Shown: in pieces, positions 34,981 to 43,985 of the stretch
How the letters are laid out: every line of letters begins with the position of its first letter
How positions within the stretch are numbered: the first letter of the stretch is position 1
DNA from: Methanosalsum zhilinae DSM 4017
Lineage (GTDB): Archaea; Halobacteriota; Methanosarcinia; Methanosarcinales; Methanosarcinaceae
NCBI RefSeq assembly: GCF_000217995.1
Contig: NC_015676.1
Coordinates: forward strand, 722,103-786,102
DNA length: 64,000 bases
Direction of reading: 5' to 3'
Notes under the pieces: generated by a model
Told to the model about the DNA's origin: nothing
Seen by the model: only the letters and a program-made list of their open reading frames with translations
Database searches by the model: none
Program-made: the position numbers and the translations under genes

Positions 34981-36960
34981 ATGCAGAATGAAATAATATA
35001 CGGAATCGATATTGCAAAAAATTCTCCCAGATCCCGGGAATTGCCGAAATATTCAGTTGTGGTCCTCAAAAATGGAGATGCTCAAGCCCACAATATGGTT
35101 CCCAGGCACAGGATACTCAAAATGGTCAGGAATGATCATCCTTCAATAATTGCTGTAGACAATATATTCGAACTTGCTTCGAATAAAAGGGAATTGATAC
35201 ATTTTCTGTCAAAACTTCCATCAGATGTTAAACTGGTGCAGGTTACGGGAGGAATTACTAAAAAATCTCTTGTTAGATTGGCTCATGAGAATAATATTTC
35301 CTTTAATAGATTTGATCCGGATGAAGAGGCAGAAACATGTGCAAGACTTGCAGCTCAGGGCATTGGCTGCGAAGTATCACTTTTTGAGGATATTACCAAG
35401 ATCAAGATCAGTCGTGCCAGATCTCTTGGAAGGGGTGGCTGGAGTCAGAACCGATACCGAAGGAAGGTCCATGGTGCAGTAAAGGTTAAAAGTCGGGAAA
35501 TTGAATCCATACTTGAAAAGGAGTCAAAGGAAAAGGATTTTACATATAGTCGTAAAATCGTTGAAGGCTTTGGAGGCTATGTGCGCTGTGAATTTACTGT
35601 AAATAAAAGACGTGACGAAATCTCTGTAAAATCGTCATCAACATCGGATGTACAGGTGAATGTCAGATCTGTAGAGAGGGATAAGATCAAGTATCTTCCC
35701 CTTAAACAGAATACCCGAAAATTTACTATAGTTGGTGTGGATCCCGGAACTACTGTAGGAATTGCTGTACTGTCTCTGGATGGGGAACTGCTATTTCTGA
35801 AAAGCTGCAGAAGTATTTCCCATGATGAAACAGTTAAAACGATAGCAAAATATGGTAAGCCGGTAGTTGTGGCAACAGATGTTACTCCAACTCCGTCAGC
35901 TGTTGAGAAAATAAGGAGAAGTTTCAATGCTGTCATAGGATCTCCCGGGGAACAGATAGCTTCTGAAGAGAAGATTGCACTTGCCAGATCTTTCAACTTC
36001 AGTTATTCCAATGACCATGAAAGAGATGCACTCTCTGCTGCATTGTTCGCACTGAAAAGCTACCGAACTATTTTTGAAAAGATAGACAAAAAGGCACCTC
36101 CAAACTGTGATGTCGATAAAGTTAGAACTTATGTGATACAGGGGTGCTCTGTGGATGAGGCTATTGAAAAAGCTGTCTTTTCGGTAAATACTGGTTTACA
36201 CAAATCTGGTAATGTCCGGAAAGAATCAGAAACAGAATCTGATGATGAAAGTCGACAAATGGCTGAAAATCTTAAGAGGAAAAATAAAGAGATCAATGAA
36301 CTGATGGAATATGTTCTGGAGCTTAAAGATGAAATTGCAAAAAAGGATCAAAGAATATCAAAACTGGAATTGATGGTAAATAAATTAAGAACAAATGCCT
36401 ATAAAGAAATAAAAAAAGATAAAGAAATAAAGATCAGGAACAGTAAAATCTCAAGGCTTAAAAAAGAACTAAAACAGGTGAAAAAATCTCTCCATCAGTC
36501 CTACAAACATTCACAGAAGCTTAAAAAAATAAGGAAGATGGAAATTAAAGGAGAGGGTATGCCTGTAAAGGTAATATCTGCATTTACAAAAGAAGATATA
36601 TCCGCTACCAGAGAATCATATGGATTAAAAGCAGGAGATATTGTATATCTGGAAGATCCAAGTGGTGGAGGGGCAATGACAGCTTCTATTTTAATAGATG
36701 CTGGAATACGTGCGGTTATTGTACCTGATGAATTGTCCTATGCAGCTCAATCTTCATTTCTCAAAAGCAAGATCCCTGTTATCAAAGATATACCACTTCA
36801 GAGGGCAGACGATTTTGCAATAGTTGATCCTGAAATACTTGAAAAGGCCATCCTTGAATGGGAAGAATATGAACAGGAAATGCGTGCTGCAGAAGAAGAG
36901 CAAAAACTGCAGTTTCTGATTGATGAATACAGGAGCAAACGTAAAAGAGGACTTGTTTGA
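34981..36960 (+). CDS. DUF460 protein, predicted RNase H-fold nuclease (COG2433)
   Basis: This 659-residue protein begins with an RNase H-like region (IYGIDIAKNS, about residues 6-15), repeats such a fold at VGVDPGTTVGIAVLSLDGELLFL (about 255-277), has a long charged coiled coil (about 425-530, LKRKNKEINELMEYVLELKDE onward) and ends with a conserved domain near residues 535-650. It is an archaea-wide family with RuvC-like acidic residues, predicted to act on nucleic acids. No biochemical role is established as far as I know. The RIO2 gene lies upstream on the same strand. Confidence 0.88.
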   Translation: MQNEIIYGIDIAKNSPRSRELPKYSVVVLKNGDAQAHNMVPRHRILKMVRNDHPSIIAVDNIFELASNKRELIHFLSKLPSDVKLVQVTGGITKKSLVRLAHENNISFNRFDPDEEAETCARLAAQGIGCEVSLFEDITKIKISRARSLGRGGWSQNRYRRKVHGAVKVKSREIESILEKESKEKDFTYSRKIVEGFGGYVRCEFTVNKRRDEISVKSSSTSDVQVNVRSVERDKIKYLPLKQNTRKFTIVGVDPGTTVGIAVLSLDGELLFLKSCRSISHDETVKTIAKYGKPVVVATDVTPTPSAVEKIRRSFNAVIGSPGEQIASEEKIALARSFNFSYSNDHERDALSAALFALKSYRTIFEKIDKKAPPNCDVDKVRTYVIQGCSVDEAIEKAVFSVNTGLHKSGNVRKESETESDDESRQMAENLKRKNKEINELMEYVLELKDEIAKKDQRISKLELMVNKLRTNAYKEIKKDKEIKIRNSKISRLKKELKQVKKSLHQSYKHSQKLKKIRKMEIKGEGMPVKVISAFTKEDISATRESYGLKAGDIVYLEDPSGGGAMTASILIDAGIRAVIVPDELSYAAQSSFLKSKIPVIKDIPLQRADDFAIVDPEILEKAILEWEEYEQEMRAAEEEQKLQFLIDEYRSKRKRGLV

Positions 36961-37046
36961 AGGTACTTACTCATTTTTACTCTTAGCTAATAGAACAACT
37001 TTTTTCTGCTTTTGCACCATATTCTGCATAAATTATAGTCTAAAGT

Positions 37047-37592
37047 TCATTTTCTGTCAAAAAATATGTTCTTACCACTGATATTTAGAGGAATTCCATA
37101 GATCATATCAGCATCCATAAGTCCGGCTGCTCTGGCAGCAGCACCTGCAGTATACATTACCCTATTATCAATACATAGATCCTTTGCTTTGGATACTGCT
37201 GCACCAACCGCGATTCCAAGATCAATGTATTTAATGGAACAATTTGGTCCTCGGTAATCGGATTCAACCTTCCCAGCATTGAGCATTTCCTGGCATGTGG
37301 CGTATCCGCACCCTGAACAATCAAGAGAACTGGACTCACATTCTTTGAGTCCTATCAAAATAACTGCGTCTGCTTCTCTTATGTTGCCGGAATCTCTTTT
37401 AAAGAATTCGAACCCTTTTCCCTTTTTATCTGCGATCCTTCCCATTGTGTCTGCAAGGGTGCCAATTTCATCATCTTCAACAATTCCTGTTAGTATGTCA
37501 TCTATACCTCTTGCTTTGGGAGAAGTTCTTGCTGCAGTCAGAATCATTTTTGCAAATGTTTCAATATCATTGTTTTCAGGATTTAATTTCAT
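37047..37592 (-). CDS. DUF2148 ferredoxin-domain protein
   Basis: This 181-residue cytoplasmic protein contains CSGCGYATCQEM (cysteines near residues 95, 98 and 103) and a later conserved Cys in GPNCSIKY, a pattern suited to a 4Fe-4S cluster. The C-terminal AAGAAARAAGLMDADMIYGIPLNISGKNIFFDR block is typical of the DUF2148/COG4739 family of methanogens and clostridia. Its function is unknown; redox or nitroreductase-like roles are only guesses. It lies upstream-adjacent to mobA in a minus-strand cluster. Confidence 0.85.
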   Translation of the reverse strand: MKLNPENNDIETFAKMILTAARTSPKARGIDDILTGIVEDDEIGTLADTMGRIADKKGKGFEFFKRDSGNIREADAVILIGLKECESSSLDCSGCGYATCQEMLNAGKVESDYRGPNCSIKYIDLGIAVGAAVSKAKDLCIDNRVMYTAGAAARAAGLMDADMIYGIPLNISGKNIFFDRK

Positions 37593-37687
37593 GGATATTT
37601 AGTTATGAGTGATCGAGTAAATATCTTTTGGGTTTCAGGGGCCAGAAAAGCATAAATACATTTCTTTCCTGAAAATTGTTTGTGTAA

Positions 37688-38305
37688 CTATTTCTCTAAA
37701 TTTTGCATGTCAGATATGGTATTGATGTTCTGGAATGTTCTAAGTTCTGGATCGATTTTTTGAATAACTGTTGTGTCCACATACAGGATATCTTTCATTA
37801 ATTTCACTGGTGAGAGAACATATTTTTCGTTATTCTCAATTGATTTTTCGGTTGCCCTGAGCATTGTATTTCTCCTGTATACCGAGTGGAGCGGTTCAAA
37901 TTTTTTGTCATTGTATCTGGGAATTGCTGCATCATGGCCATGTGAAAGCTTTGCAAGAAGCTGAATGACATCTTTATTTAAATATGGCATATCTACTGCT
38001 GTAACAAACACATATTCTTCTGAACAGGCTTTCAATCCTTCTCTGATCCCTTCCAGTGGACCGTAACCGGTTTGTTTATCAATTACTGCTGTGTATTCTT
38101 CAAAAATTGTCCCAAACATTTTTTCAAAAAACTCTTTCTGGTCTTCATCTCTTAAAGATATAACAATGTTGTTGCTCACCTGTTTTGTGATCTCTATTAT
38201 ATGCTCTAAGAGGGTTTTATCTTCATATGTGATCAGGGCCTTTTCAATGTTCCCAAGGCGCTGTCCCCTTCCTCCTGCAAGTATCAGTACTGAAAGATTG
38301 TTCAT
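37688..38305 (-). CDS. mobA: Molybdenum cofactor guanylyltransferase-like protein
   Basis: The protein of about 205 residues opens with LILAGGRGQRLGNIEKAL, the nucleotide-binding signature of MobA-type nucleotidyltransferases, followed by TGYGPLEGIREGL, the metal-binding VDMPYLN and HSVYRR. It would attach GMP to molybdopterin, or act on another phosphorylated substrate. Methanogens need such a cofactor for formylmethanofuran dehydrogenase. I chose ATG 38305; an upstream ATG at 38329 adds eight residues. Confidence 0.85.
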   Translation of the reverse strand: MNNLSVLILAGGRGQRLGNIEKALITYEDKTLLEHIIEITKQVSNNIVISLRDEDQKEFFEKMFGTIFEEYTAVIDKQTGYGPLEGIREGLKACSEEYVFVTAVDMPYLNKDVIQLLAKLSHGHDAAIPRYNDKKFEPLHSVYRRNTMLRATEKSIENNEKYVLSPVKLMKDILYVDTTVIQKIDPELRTFQNINTISDMQNLEK

Positions 38306-38413
38306 GTTGTGTAGTTTCCTGAAAAGCAAACAATTTTTCTAAGTGTAATTTGCTAAATGGTCAGTGATTGAGGAGATACAATATTGACCTACTCTTCTGT
38401 AGCTTAAAGGTGT

Positions 38414-38611
38414 TTATTCTCGATATTTATCATAAAATAATCCAAGGAGGAAATAACCAATCACTCCTGCAATGAGAGTTCCCGGGATAAAACCAGGGGT
38501 CTGTGATTCTGTATACATAAAATATAAGTTTACAGCTGCCAGATAAACAACTGAAAAAAGGAAAAATCCCAGCAACTGAATATGTATTTTAGATAGATTT
38601 TTTAAAGTCAT
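38414..38611 (-). CDS. Small membrane protein with two membrane segments
   Basis: This 65-residue protein has two hydrophobic stretches (about residues 11-31 and 42-58) joined by a polar loop with SQTPGFIPG, and ends with a charged FYDKYRE tail. It begins 40 bases after the polyferredoxin gene on the same strand and is probably the third gene of that operon. I do not recognise a family. A role as a small subunit or assembly factor of the membrane-bound iron-sulfur protein is an inference from position. Confidence 0.65.
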   Translation of the reverse strand: MTLKNLSKIHIQLLGFFLFSVVYLAAVNLYFMYTESQTPGFIPGTLIAGVIGYFLLGLFYDKYRE

Positions 38612-38650
38612 ATTTTCTTCTATTGTAATGCAACCCTTAAAACATTATGC

Positions 38651-39268
38651 TCATATTTTTAATGCGGTTACAGGGCAGTTATCAATGCATCTTTCACATT
38701 TTATGCAGTCCGGCTTTGGATCGGCTACATTTACTTCCAATTGCATCGGGCATACCTGATCACATTTTTTGCATTCAATGCATCTGTTTTCATTAAATTG
38801 CAACTGATGTCTGTTACCACCTATAGTTCTCTGGACCGTACCCATTGGACAGAAAGTACACCAGGTTCTTGGAGCAACAGAAACTCCAAGGACTATTGCA
38901 ATAGCTGTTGTCATGGCACACATTATCACAAAGACCATACCTATCTGATTAATTAGTCCTTCTGTTAAAAGAAGCCTGTACCCCATAAATCCCATCAGCA
39001 GAATGAATATTGGAATTCTTATCCAGTAACTTCTCAGCAAATCTGGAATCTTTACATTCTTTGTTATTTTTCCTATCCAGAAGTCCACAAAACTGCCTCT
39101 TGGACATAAATTTCCGCAGAACCATCTTCCTTTAAAGGGTGCTATCAGTAATAGTGTTATAAAAACGATTGGAACAAGGTATCCCAGTAAGGGGAACAGG
39201 AATCCAAATATTGAAACGATCAGAACCAGTATTCCAAGATATGGTGTTATTTTTAGCATATTAATCAC
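38651..39268 (-). CDS. NapH-like membrane 4Fe-4S polyferredoxin
   Basis: This 205-residue protein has four hydrophobic segments. Cys motifs WFCGNLCPRGSF (after the second segment) and WCTFCPMGT are those of the NapH/RdxA/CcoG group, and two C-terminal 4Fe-4S motifs, CIECKKCDQVCP and CIKCERCIDNCP, complete the protein. Such proteins pass electrons between membrane and soluble redox partners. It is preceded by a winged-helix regulator nine bases away and followed by a small membrane protein. The electron donor and acceptor are not visible. Confidence 0.88.
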   Translation of the reverse strand: MINMLKITPYLGILVLIVSIFGFLFPLLGYLVPIVFITLLLIAPFKGRWFCGNLCPRGSFVDFWIGKITKNVKIPDLLRSYWIRIPIFILLMGFMGYRLLLTEGLINQIGMVFVIMCAMTTAIAIVLGVSVAPRTWCTFCPMGTVQRTIGGNRHQLQFNENRCIECKKCDQVCPMQLEVNVADPKPDCIKCERCIDNCPVTALKI

Positions 39269-39277
39269 CTTCTGAAT

Positions 39278-39637
39278 CTATTTGTCGTCTGCCCAAATTT
39301 CAAGTTCATTCTCCAGACGCCTGATCCAGCTTTGTACAGTTGACATTATGATATCTTTAATTTCTTTTTTTGACTTTACTTTGTACACAAAAACGTATCC
39401 TCCTCCATCCAGATTGCTCTGCAGTCGGATAAGAATCTGTTTTTCATGAAGTTTCTTTACAGTTTTTTGAGCCGTCGAAAGGTCGAAATTAAGGGATGTA
39501 GAAATATTTTCTGCAGTATGGTATTTTTCATCATTTTCAATAAAATACTTCAAAATCTGCAGATCTGCTCTTGTGAGATTCAGACTGCATTTGACAACTG
39601 CGTCGATCTCGAATTCTTTGCATGCAAAGTCTATCAT
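39278..39637 (-). CDS. Winged-helix transcriptional regulator (MarR/TrmB-like)
   Basis: The protein of about 119 residues has a helix-turn-helix core: LTRADLQILKYFIEN, HTAENISTSLNFDLSTAQKTVKKLHEKQILIR and a wing GGGYVFVYKV, then a C-terminal helix likely used for dimerisation. The N-terminus MIDFACKEFEIDAVVKCSLNL has two cysteines that could sense metal or redox state (inference). I chose ATG 39637 because GAGGT lies eight bases upstream; the longer start at 39709 adds 24 residues. It is the first gene of an operon with the NapH-like protein, and repeats of AGTACT in its promoter suggest autoregulation. Confidence 0.82.
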   Translation of the reverse strand: MIDFACKEFEIDAVVKCSLNLTRADLQILKYFIENDEKYHTAENISTSLNFDLSTAQKTVKKLHEKQILIRLQSNLDGGGYVFVYKVKSKKEIKDIIMSTVQSWIRRLENELEIWADDK

Positions 39638-39660
39638 GATGTGTACCTCAAATTCTTTAC

Positions 39661-39750
39661 AGTACTGACATATGATGTAAGTATTAATAAAGGATATCAA
39701 GTACTGCACGATTGTGATTAAAAACGTCAGTACTGCATATTATATATTTA
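39661..39750 (-). promoter_or_regulatory. Promoter with three AGTACT elements
   Basis: The palindrome AGTACT occurs at 39661, 39700 and 39730, each followed by G, with an outer inverted pair GTACTGAC (39662-39669) / GTCAGTAC (39726-39733). On the minus strand an AAATATATAA TATA-like element lies at about 39750-39738. The sites therefore lie from just downstream of the TATA element into the leader of the regulator gene, suitable for repression by that regulator. Confidence 0.45.
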
Positions 39751-39828
39751 ATAAAATTGAACTAGCTAGATATAAAAAAATAAGTGCCAGATGAACCATG
39801 CAAACAATATTTTTCATGGCCCAAAATT

Positions 39829-40512
39829 TCAAACTACTGCTGCAGTTTTAGGATAGTCTCCCTGGAAGTTTAGATTTCCGCTTTCTATTGAAAGCTCATC
39901 TATATGCAATCCTGGCATTCTACCCAGATTGGTATTAATTACATTTTCAAGTGCCTTTTCACCTTCCTCCTGCAAACTGCCAGGGACAGGTATCAGCCCG
40001 ACTTTTACACTATCAAAATTTAGTTCTATACTTGCATCACTTGCCTTTTTGATATCCCCTGATATGTAAACTGGACCTTTGAAATTAACACCATGATCAC
40101 GCAGATCAACATATGCTGACAATTCGGCATTATTTTCATCACCCAATCTCACCTGTATTTGCTTTAAAGGACCATCATTGTTACTGACCTGTAAATATGA
40201 ACTCAGCTGTGAACTCGAAAGACTAACATCCATAGGTGCTGGATCTGAATATATGATATCTCTGGTTAACCAGTATTCAGATGGTGGATCTTTGAGATTT
40301 ATCTGATACTCTTCTAACATTGCATCATAAATAGCTGGGTCCACTTCAACACCCAGATCAATCGGTTTATCTGTACCCAATAAAGATGTGACTATTGGAA
40401 TATTAACAGCACCTGTTGCAGCTACTGCAGTAAGTCCTCCAACTATCAGCAGTAGTATGACAGCAACAATGATATTAATACTTCCTCTGTCATTATTTTT
40501 AACTATCCTCAT
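39829..40512 (-). CDS. Membrane-anchored extracytoplasmic protein of unknown function
   Basis: This 227-residue protein has a short basic N-terminus and one hydrophobic segment (about residues 13-33), then a hydrophilic, mostly beta-rich region. The latter contains phrases such as VDLRDHGVNFKGPVYISGD and FDSVKVGLIPVPG, which recall lipid-binding DUF2993/LmeA-like domains, but I cannot confirm this. It is probably anchored in the membrane with the domain outside. An AAGGAGATATAG ribosome-binding site precedes the ATG. It appears to be a single gene. Confidence 0.7.
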   Translation of the reverse strand: MRIVKNNDRGSINIIVAVILLLIVGGLTAVAATGAVNIPIVTSLLGTDKPIDLGVEVDPAIYDAMLEEYQINLKDPPSEYWLTRDIIYSDPAPMDVSLSSSQLSSYLQVSNNDGPLKQIQVRLGDENNAELSAYVDLRDHGVNFKGPVYISGDIKKASDASIELNFDSVKVGLIPVPGSLQEEGEKALENVINTNLGRMPGLHIDELSIESGNLNFQGDYPKTAAVV

Positions 40513-40647
40513 ATCTATATCTCCTTTTCAACCTCTTTTAAAGAAACAACAAAAATAAACTAACATATTAAATTATTCTTGATAGAATAAATCCCTGTCG
40601 ATTTAAGAAAAAATAGATGGATCAGATGCTGAAACTATTTTTGATAA

Positions 40648-41871
40648 TCACACACTACCTGCACCAATTTTATTTATGGTTTCATTAATGTCAGATTCCA
40701 GTTCTTTTGGAAGACCTTTTATGCCAACATCAAGAAAACCGCGAATTATCATTCCAACAGACTGATCTTCGGTCAATCCCCTGGCCATAAGGTATTCTAC
40801 CTGTTCTCTGGCAATTTTTCCAACTGCAGCTTCATGACTCAGTTCAATGTCCTCAACATTTGCTTCAAGGATCGGAATAGCTCTCTGCACGCCCTTGCTG
40901 CTGAGGACCAGCCCATGGCATTCAAGATGTCCTTTAGCCTTATCTGCATTTCCTATCATTTCACCACGTGCGATTACTTTTCCACCAGTGGTGATGGTTC
41001 TGGAAATGAGTTCTGCTTTTGTACCGGGTGAATTGAATATCACGCGGCTTCCAAGATCCAGTTCAGAACCAGGATGCGCGACAGCTACTGTATTCATTCT
41101 GGCAAATGCTCCCTTTCCTTCAAGTTTGACAGTTGGATATGTTTGAACTGATTTTACAGGTTTCAGGCAGATGTAATTATTGATAAAGGTTCCACCCTCT
41201 TCAACATGTACAACGGTTCTGGGTCTTACACCAATTTGCTCAGACCAGTTGTGTATCATGGTAAAATTAAGGGTTGCACCTTTTTTCACATACATTTCAG
41301 AAATTCCCAGATGTATGGCCTTTTCAACTTCTTTCTTAGTTGCACATCCTGTTATGATGTCTAGCTGGGCATCTTCTTCTACAATTACGATATTATGTAC
41401 TGTCTGGGATACATTTTTTGCACCCATCATAAGGCACGTCTGAACCGGCAACGAGGACTTTTTGCCTGCCGGTGCCCGGATAAAATATCCATCTGCATTT
41501 TCCAGATAACTTGACGCAGTATACTTATCGGCATCTACTGGGACAATTTTCCAGTAATAATCCTTCAGCCAGTCATATTTTTGCAATGCTTTCCGGGTGG
41601 ATGTAAGCTCAATGTTCTTATCAGTAACGGATGAGTGTGAAACCGTATTATCTGTCATAAGGAGTGTACCAAGCCTTCCCTCTCCGCTTGGAACAATACC
41701 TGCACTTAGAAGCAATTTTTTTGTATCCTCATCTAAATCCTCCAGGTTCTGTATAGCTTCTGGTCCTTCACTGGTAACTTTGAATTCGCTCAGATCAAAA
41801 TCTTCACCATATTCAGACCTTTTCTCCAGTGCATTCAATGCTTTTTTCTTTAGCTCTGTGTTACTTTGCAT
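40648..41871 (-). CDS. sufB: SufB/SufD-family Fe-S cluster scaffold protein
   Basis: This 407-residue protein has the SufBD core: a right-handed beta helix with HNIVIVEEDAQLDIITGC, MYVKKGATLNFTMIHNWSEQ, GSRVIFNSPGTKAELISRTI and the C-terminal LSHEAAVGKIAREQVEYLMARGLTEDQS. With SufC it forms a scaffold that assembles Fe-S clusters in the cytoplasm. It has no N-terminal SufB Cys motif; it is closer to short archaeal SufB. Its ATG lies 22 bases inside sufC and has GAGGAG upstream. No second SufD, SufS or SufU gene is nearby. Confidence 0.93.
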   Translation of the reverse strand: MQSNTELKKKALNALEKRSEYGEDFDLSEFKVTSEGPEAIQNLEDLDEDTKKLLLSAGIVPSGEGRLGTLLMTDNTVSHSSVTDKNIELTSTRKALQKYDWLKDYYWKIVPVDADKYTASSYLENADGYFIRAPAGKKSSLPVQTCLMMGAKNVSQTVHNIVIVEEDAQLDIITGCATKKEVEKAIHLGISEMYVKKGATLNFTMIHNWSEQIGVRPRTVVHVEEGGTFINNYICLKPVKSVQTYPTVKLEGKGAFARMNTVAVAHPGSELDLGSRVIFNSPGTKAELISRTITTGGKVIARGEMIGNADKAKGHLECHGLVLSSKGVQRAIPILEANVEDIELSHEAAVGKIAREQVEYLMARGLTEDQSVGMIIRGFLDVGIKGLPKELESDINETINKIGAGSV

Positions 41872-42596
41872 TTAATACACTCCTCGTATCCATGTTCTTT
41901 AATTTCACCAAGCAGTTCTCGTGGATTGCCTGAACACATTATGGTCCCATTGCAAAGAATGTATCCCTTATCAGCTTCTACATAATCCATTATCTGCCCT
42001 GTATGTGTGATTATAAGACCGGAATGTCCTTCTTTTCTTCTCTTCCCTGCACATTTCATTTCACCATGCAGGAGTTTGCGTATCATCCCTCCTATCTGGG
42101 ATATATTTACCAGATCAACACCCGATTCCGGCTCATCAAGAAGATATAAGGATGGCTCCTGAGCGGCTAACTGGAGAAGCTCTGACCTTTTGATTTCTCC
42201 ACCTGAAAAACCTACATTTATGTCTCTGTCAAGGAAGCTATCCATGTTCAGCTCATGGACCAGAGCGTCAATATTAACCTTTTCTCCAGCTGTGACCTCT
42301 AAAAGATCACGAAGTTTGACTCCAACCATATTTGGCGGTCTCTGGGTCATTATTCCAAGTCCTTTACTTGCCCTTTCATTTAAAGGAAGATCTGTTATAT
42401 CCTCCCCTTTAAAATAAATATTACCTTCAACTATGTTGTAGCCGGTAAAGCCCATTATTGTCATAAGCAATGCAGATTTACCTGCACCGTTTGGTCCAAA
42501 AAGGACATTGGTATATCCACTCTCAACCTTTAGATTAATGTTCTTTAGTATTCGGCGACCACCAACTTCTACAGAAAGATTTTCTATCTCCAGCAT
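41850..42596 (-). CDS. sufC: SufC ATPase of Fe-S cluster assembly
   Basis: This 248-residue ABC-type ATPase has Walker A GPNGAGKS (residues about 34-41), Q-loop MTQRPPNMVG, the signature FSGGEIKRSELLQ and Walker B LYLLDEPESGVD, with the ESG variation typical of SufC. It energises the SufB scaffold. It is the first gene of the two-gene suf operon. The insert KCAGKRRKEGHSG before the H-loop is an unusual basic, Cys-containing loop. Confidence 0.95.
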   Translation of the reverse strand: MLEIENLSVEVGGRRILKNINLKVESGYTNVLFGPNGAGKSALLMTIMGFTGYNIVEGNIYFKGEDITDLPLNERASKGLGIMTQRPPNMVGVKLRDLLEVTAGEKVNIDALVHELNMDSFLDRDINVGFSGGEIKRSELLQLAAQEPSLYLLDEPESGVDLVNISQIGGMIRKLLHGEMKCAGKRRKEGHSGLIITHTGQIMDYVEADKGYILCNGTIMCSGNPRELLGEIKEHGYEECIKCKVTQS

Positions 42597-42729
42597 TCTA
42601 CAATACCCCGGGTATATTTTTCACTCCATTAACAGCTAATGAATTATATTTTCAATTGTACTTTAATTTATCTCAGGTGGCCTTCATGATAATCAAATTT
42701 GATCATACAATGATGCAGGATCAATATGA

Positions 42730-43968
42730 TCAGATCCTGTAAGAACTGCCGTTTTCAGGTGCATATGTGTCAACACCTATTTCCTGATTGATCCATTGGG
42801 AAAACTGTTCTGATTGCTCACCGTGCATTGTAAATATGGTTTCAGTACCACGGTCACAGAAATCCTTTACGATTTCTTTAAGCTGCTTGTCTCCGCAATG
42901 GGCAGAAAAGTCATAATATTCAATAATATTCTTAAGATGCTGGTGAGCCCCATTGTTCATAATAGATCCATTATCCAGTGCCATTCTTCCATTGGTTCCT
43001 TCAGCCTGGTATCCAGTCAACATGATTTTTGTTTTTGGATCCCTGCAAAGCTTATCAAGGTAGTACATTACAGGCCCTCCGCTAAGCATTCCGGATGTTG
43101 TGACTATCACCGACGGATTTTCTGTAATTCTTGCCCTTTTATTTGGTTTAACAACAGACGCGTTTTTAAATGCTCTCTTTAAATGTACCGGATTTTTTAC
43201 ATATTCCTGATGTTTCATTATGAGTTTATATGCATCAATTCCCATCCCATCCACGTATGCATTAATATTGTGGGCATCCAGCATCATCAGTATTTCCTGA
43301 GTTCTTCCTATGGCAAACGCAGGAATGATCACATTTCCTCCAATATCAAGTGTTTCCTGTACAGATTCTATAAATGCTGATTCGGTGTCTTTTCTGGATG
43401 GATGATCTTCTCCATAATAGGTGCTTTCAATGATAAGAGTGTCTGCATCTGGGAACTGGTCTGCACCTGTAACAAGTCTTGTATCATGAGTATTTATATC
43501 TCCGGTGTAGAAAAGAGATTCATTATCAGGTGAATTAAGATATACTGAAGCAGAGCCTGGTATATGGCCTGCATTATAAAATGCTGATGTGTATCCTGAA
43601 GCACTGAATTCAACATCAAAGTCAACCTTTTGTACTGAATTCATAAATATTCTCAAATCTTCCCTGTCAAAGGGCGGATAATACCCCATGGACTCAGCTA
43701 TTTTAATTGTATCCCGTGCAAGGAGATTTGAAAAAGATAGTGTAGGAGGTGTCATAAAAATGTCTGGATATATGTCGATCAGTGATGGAACTGCTCCACA
43801 ATGGTCTAGATGACCATGAGATATTATAACTGACCTGGGATGAAGGCCATTTAATGGATACTGGAAACTATCACCAGGCTTTAGACCATAATCTATCAGT
43901 ATTTCTTCATTTACAAGAAGTGCCGATCTTCCTACTTCCCGGCATCCGCCTTTGAACTGTAATAACAC
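42730..43968 (-). CDS. MBL-fold beta-CASP ribonuclease
   Basis: This 412-residue protein has the metallo-beta-lactamase motif HGHLDH (residues 51-56), a later GH in AGHIPGSAS, the TGDINTHDTRL acid, and beta-CASP motifs ESTYYGED, TTSGMLSGGP and HCGDKQL. It fits archaeal RNases related to the CPSF73 and RNase J family (beta-CASP) without KH domains. It would degrade or process RNA in the cytoplasm. The start is GTG 43968 after GGATGA. It lies 17 bases after topA on the same strand, so the two are probably co-transcribed. Confidence 0.9.
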   Translation of the reverse strand: MLLQFKGGCREVGRSALLVNEEILIDYGLKPGDSFQYPLNGLHPRSVIISHGHLDHCGAVPSLIDIYPDIFMTPPTLSFSNLLARDTIKIAESMGYYPPFDREDLRIFMNSVQKVDFDVEFSASGYTSAFYNAGHIPGSASVYLNSPDNESLFYTGDINTHDTRLVTGADQFPDADTLIIESTYYGEDHPSRKDTESAFIESVQETLDIGGNVIIPAFAIGRTQEILMMLDAHNINAYVDGMGIDAYKLIMKHQEYVKNPVHLKRAFKNASVVKPNKRARITENPSVIVTTSGMLSGGPVMYYLDKLCRDPKTKIMLTGYQAEGTNGRMALDNGSIMNNGAHQHLKNIIEYYDFSAHCGDKQLKEIVKDFCDRGTETIFTMHGEQSEQFSQWINQEIGVDTYAPENGSSYRI

Positions 43969-43985
43969 AATCTGTCATCCTGTAT

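Noticed and set aside
41180-41875. Plus-strand ORFs opposite sufB
   Set aside because: They are shadows of a conserved gene, with no independent start signals.
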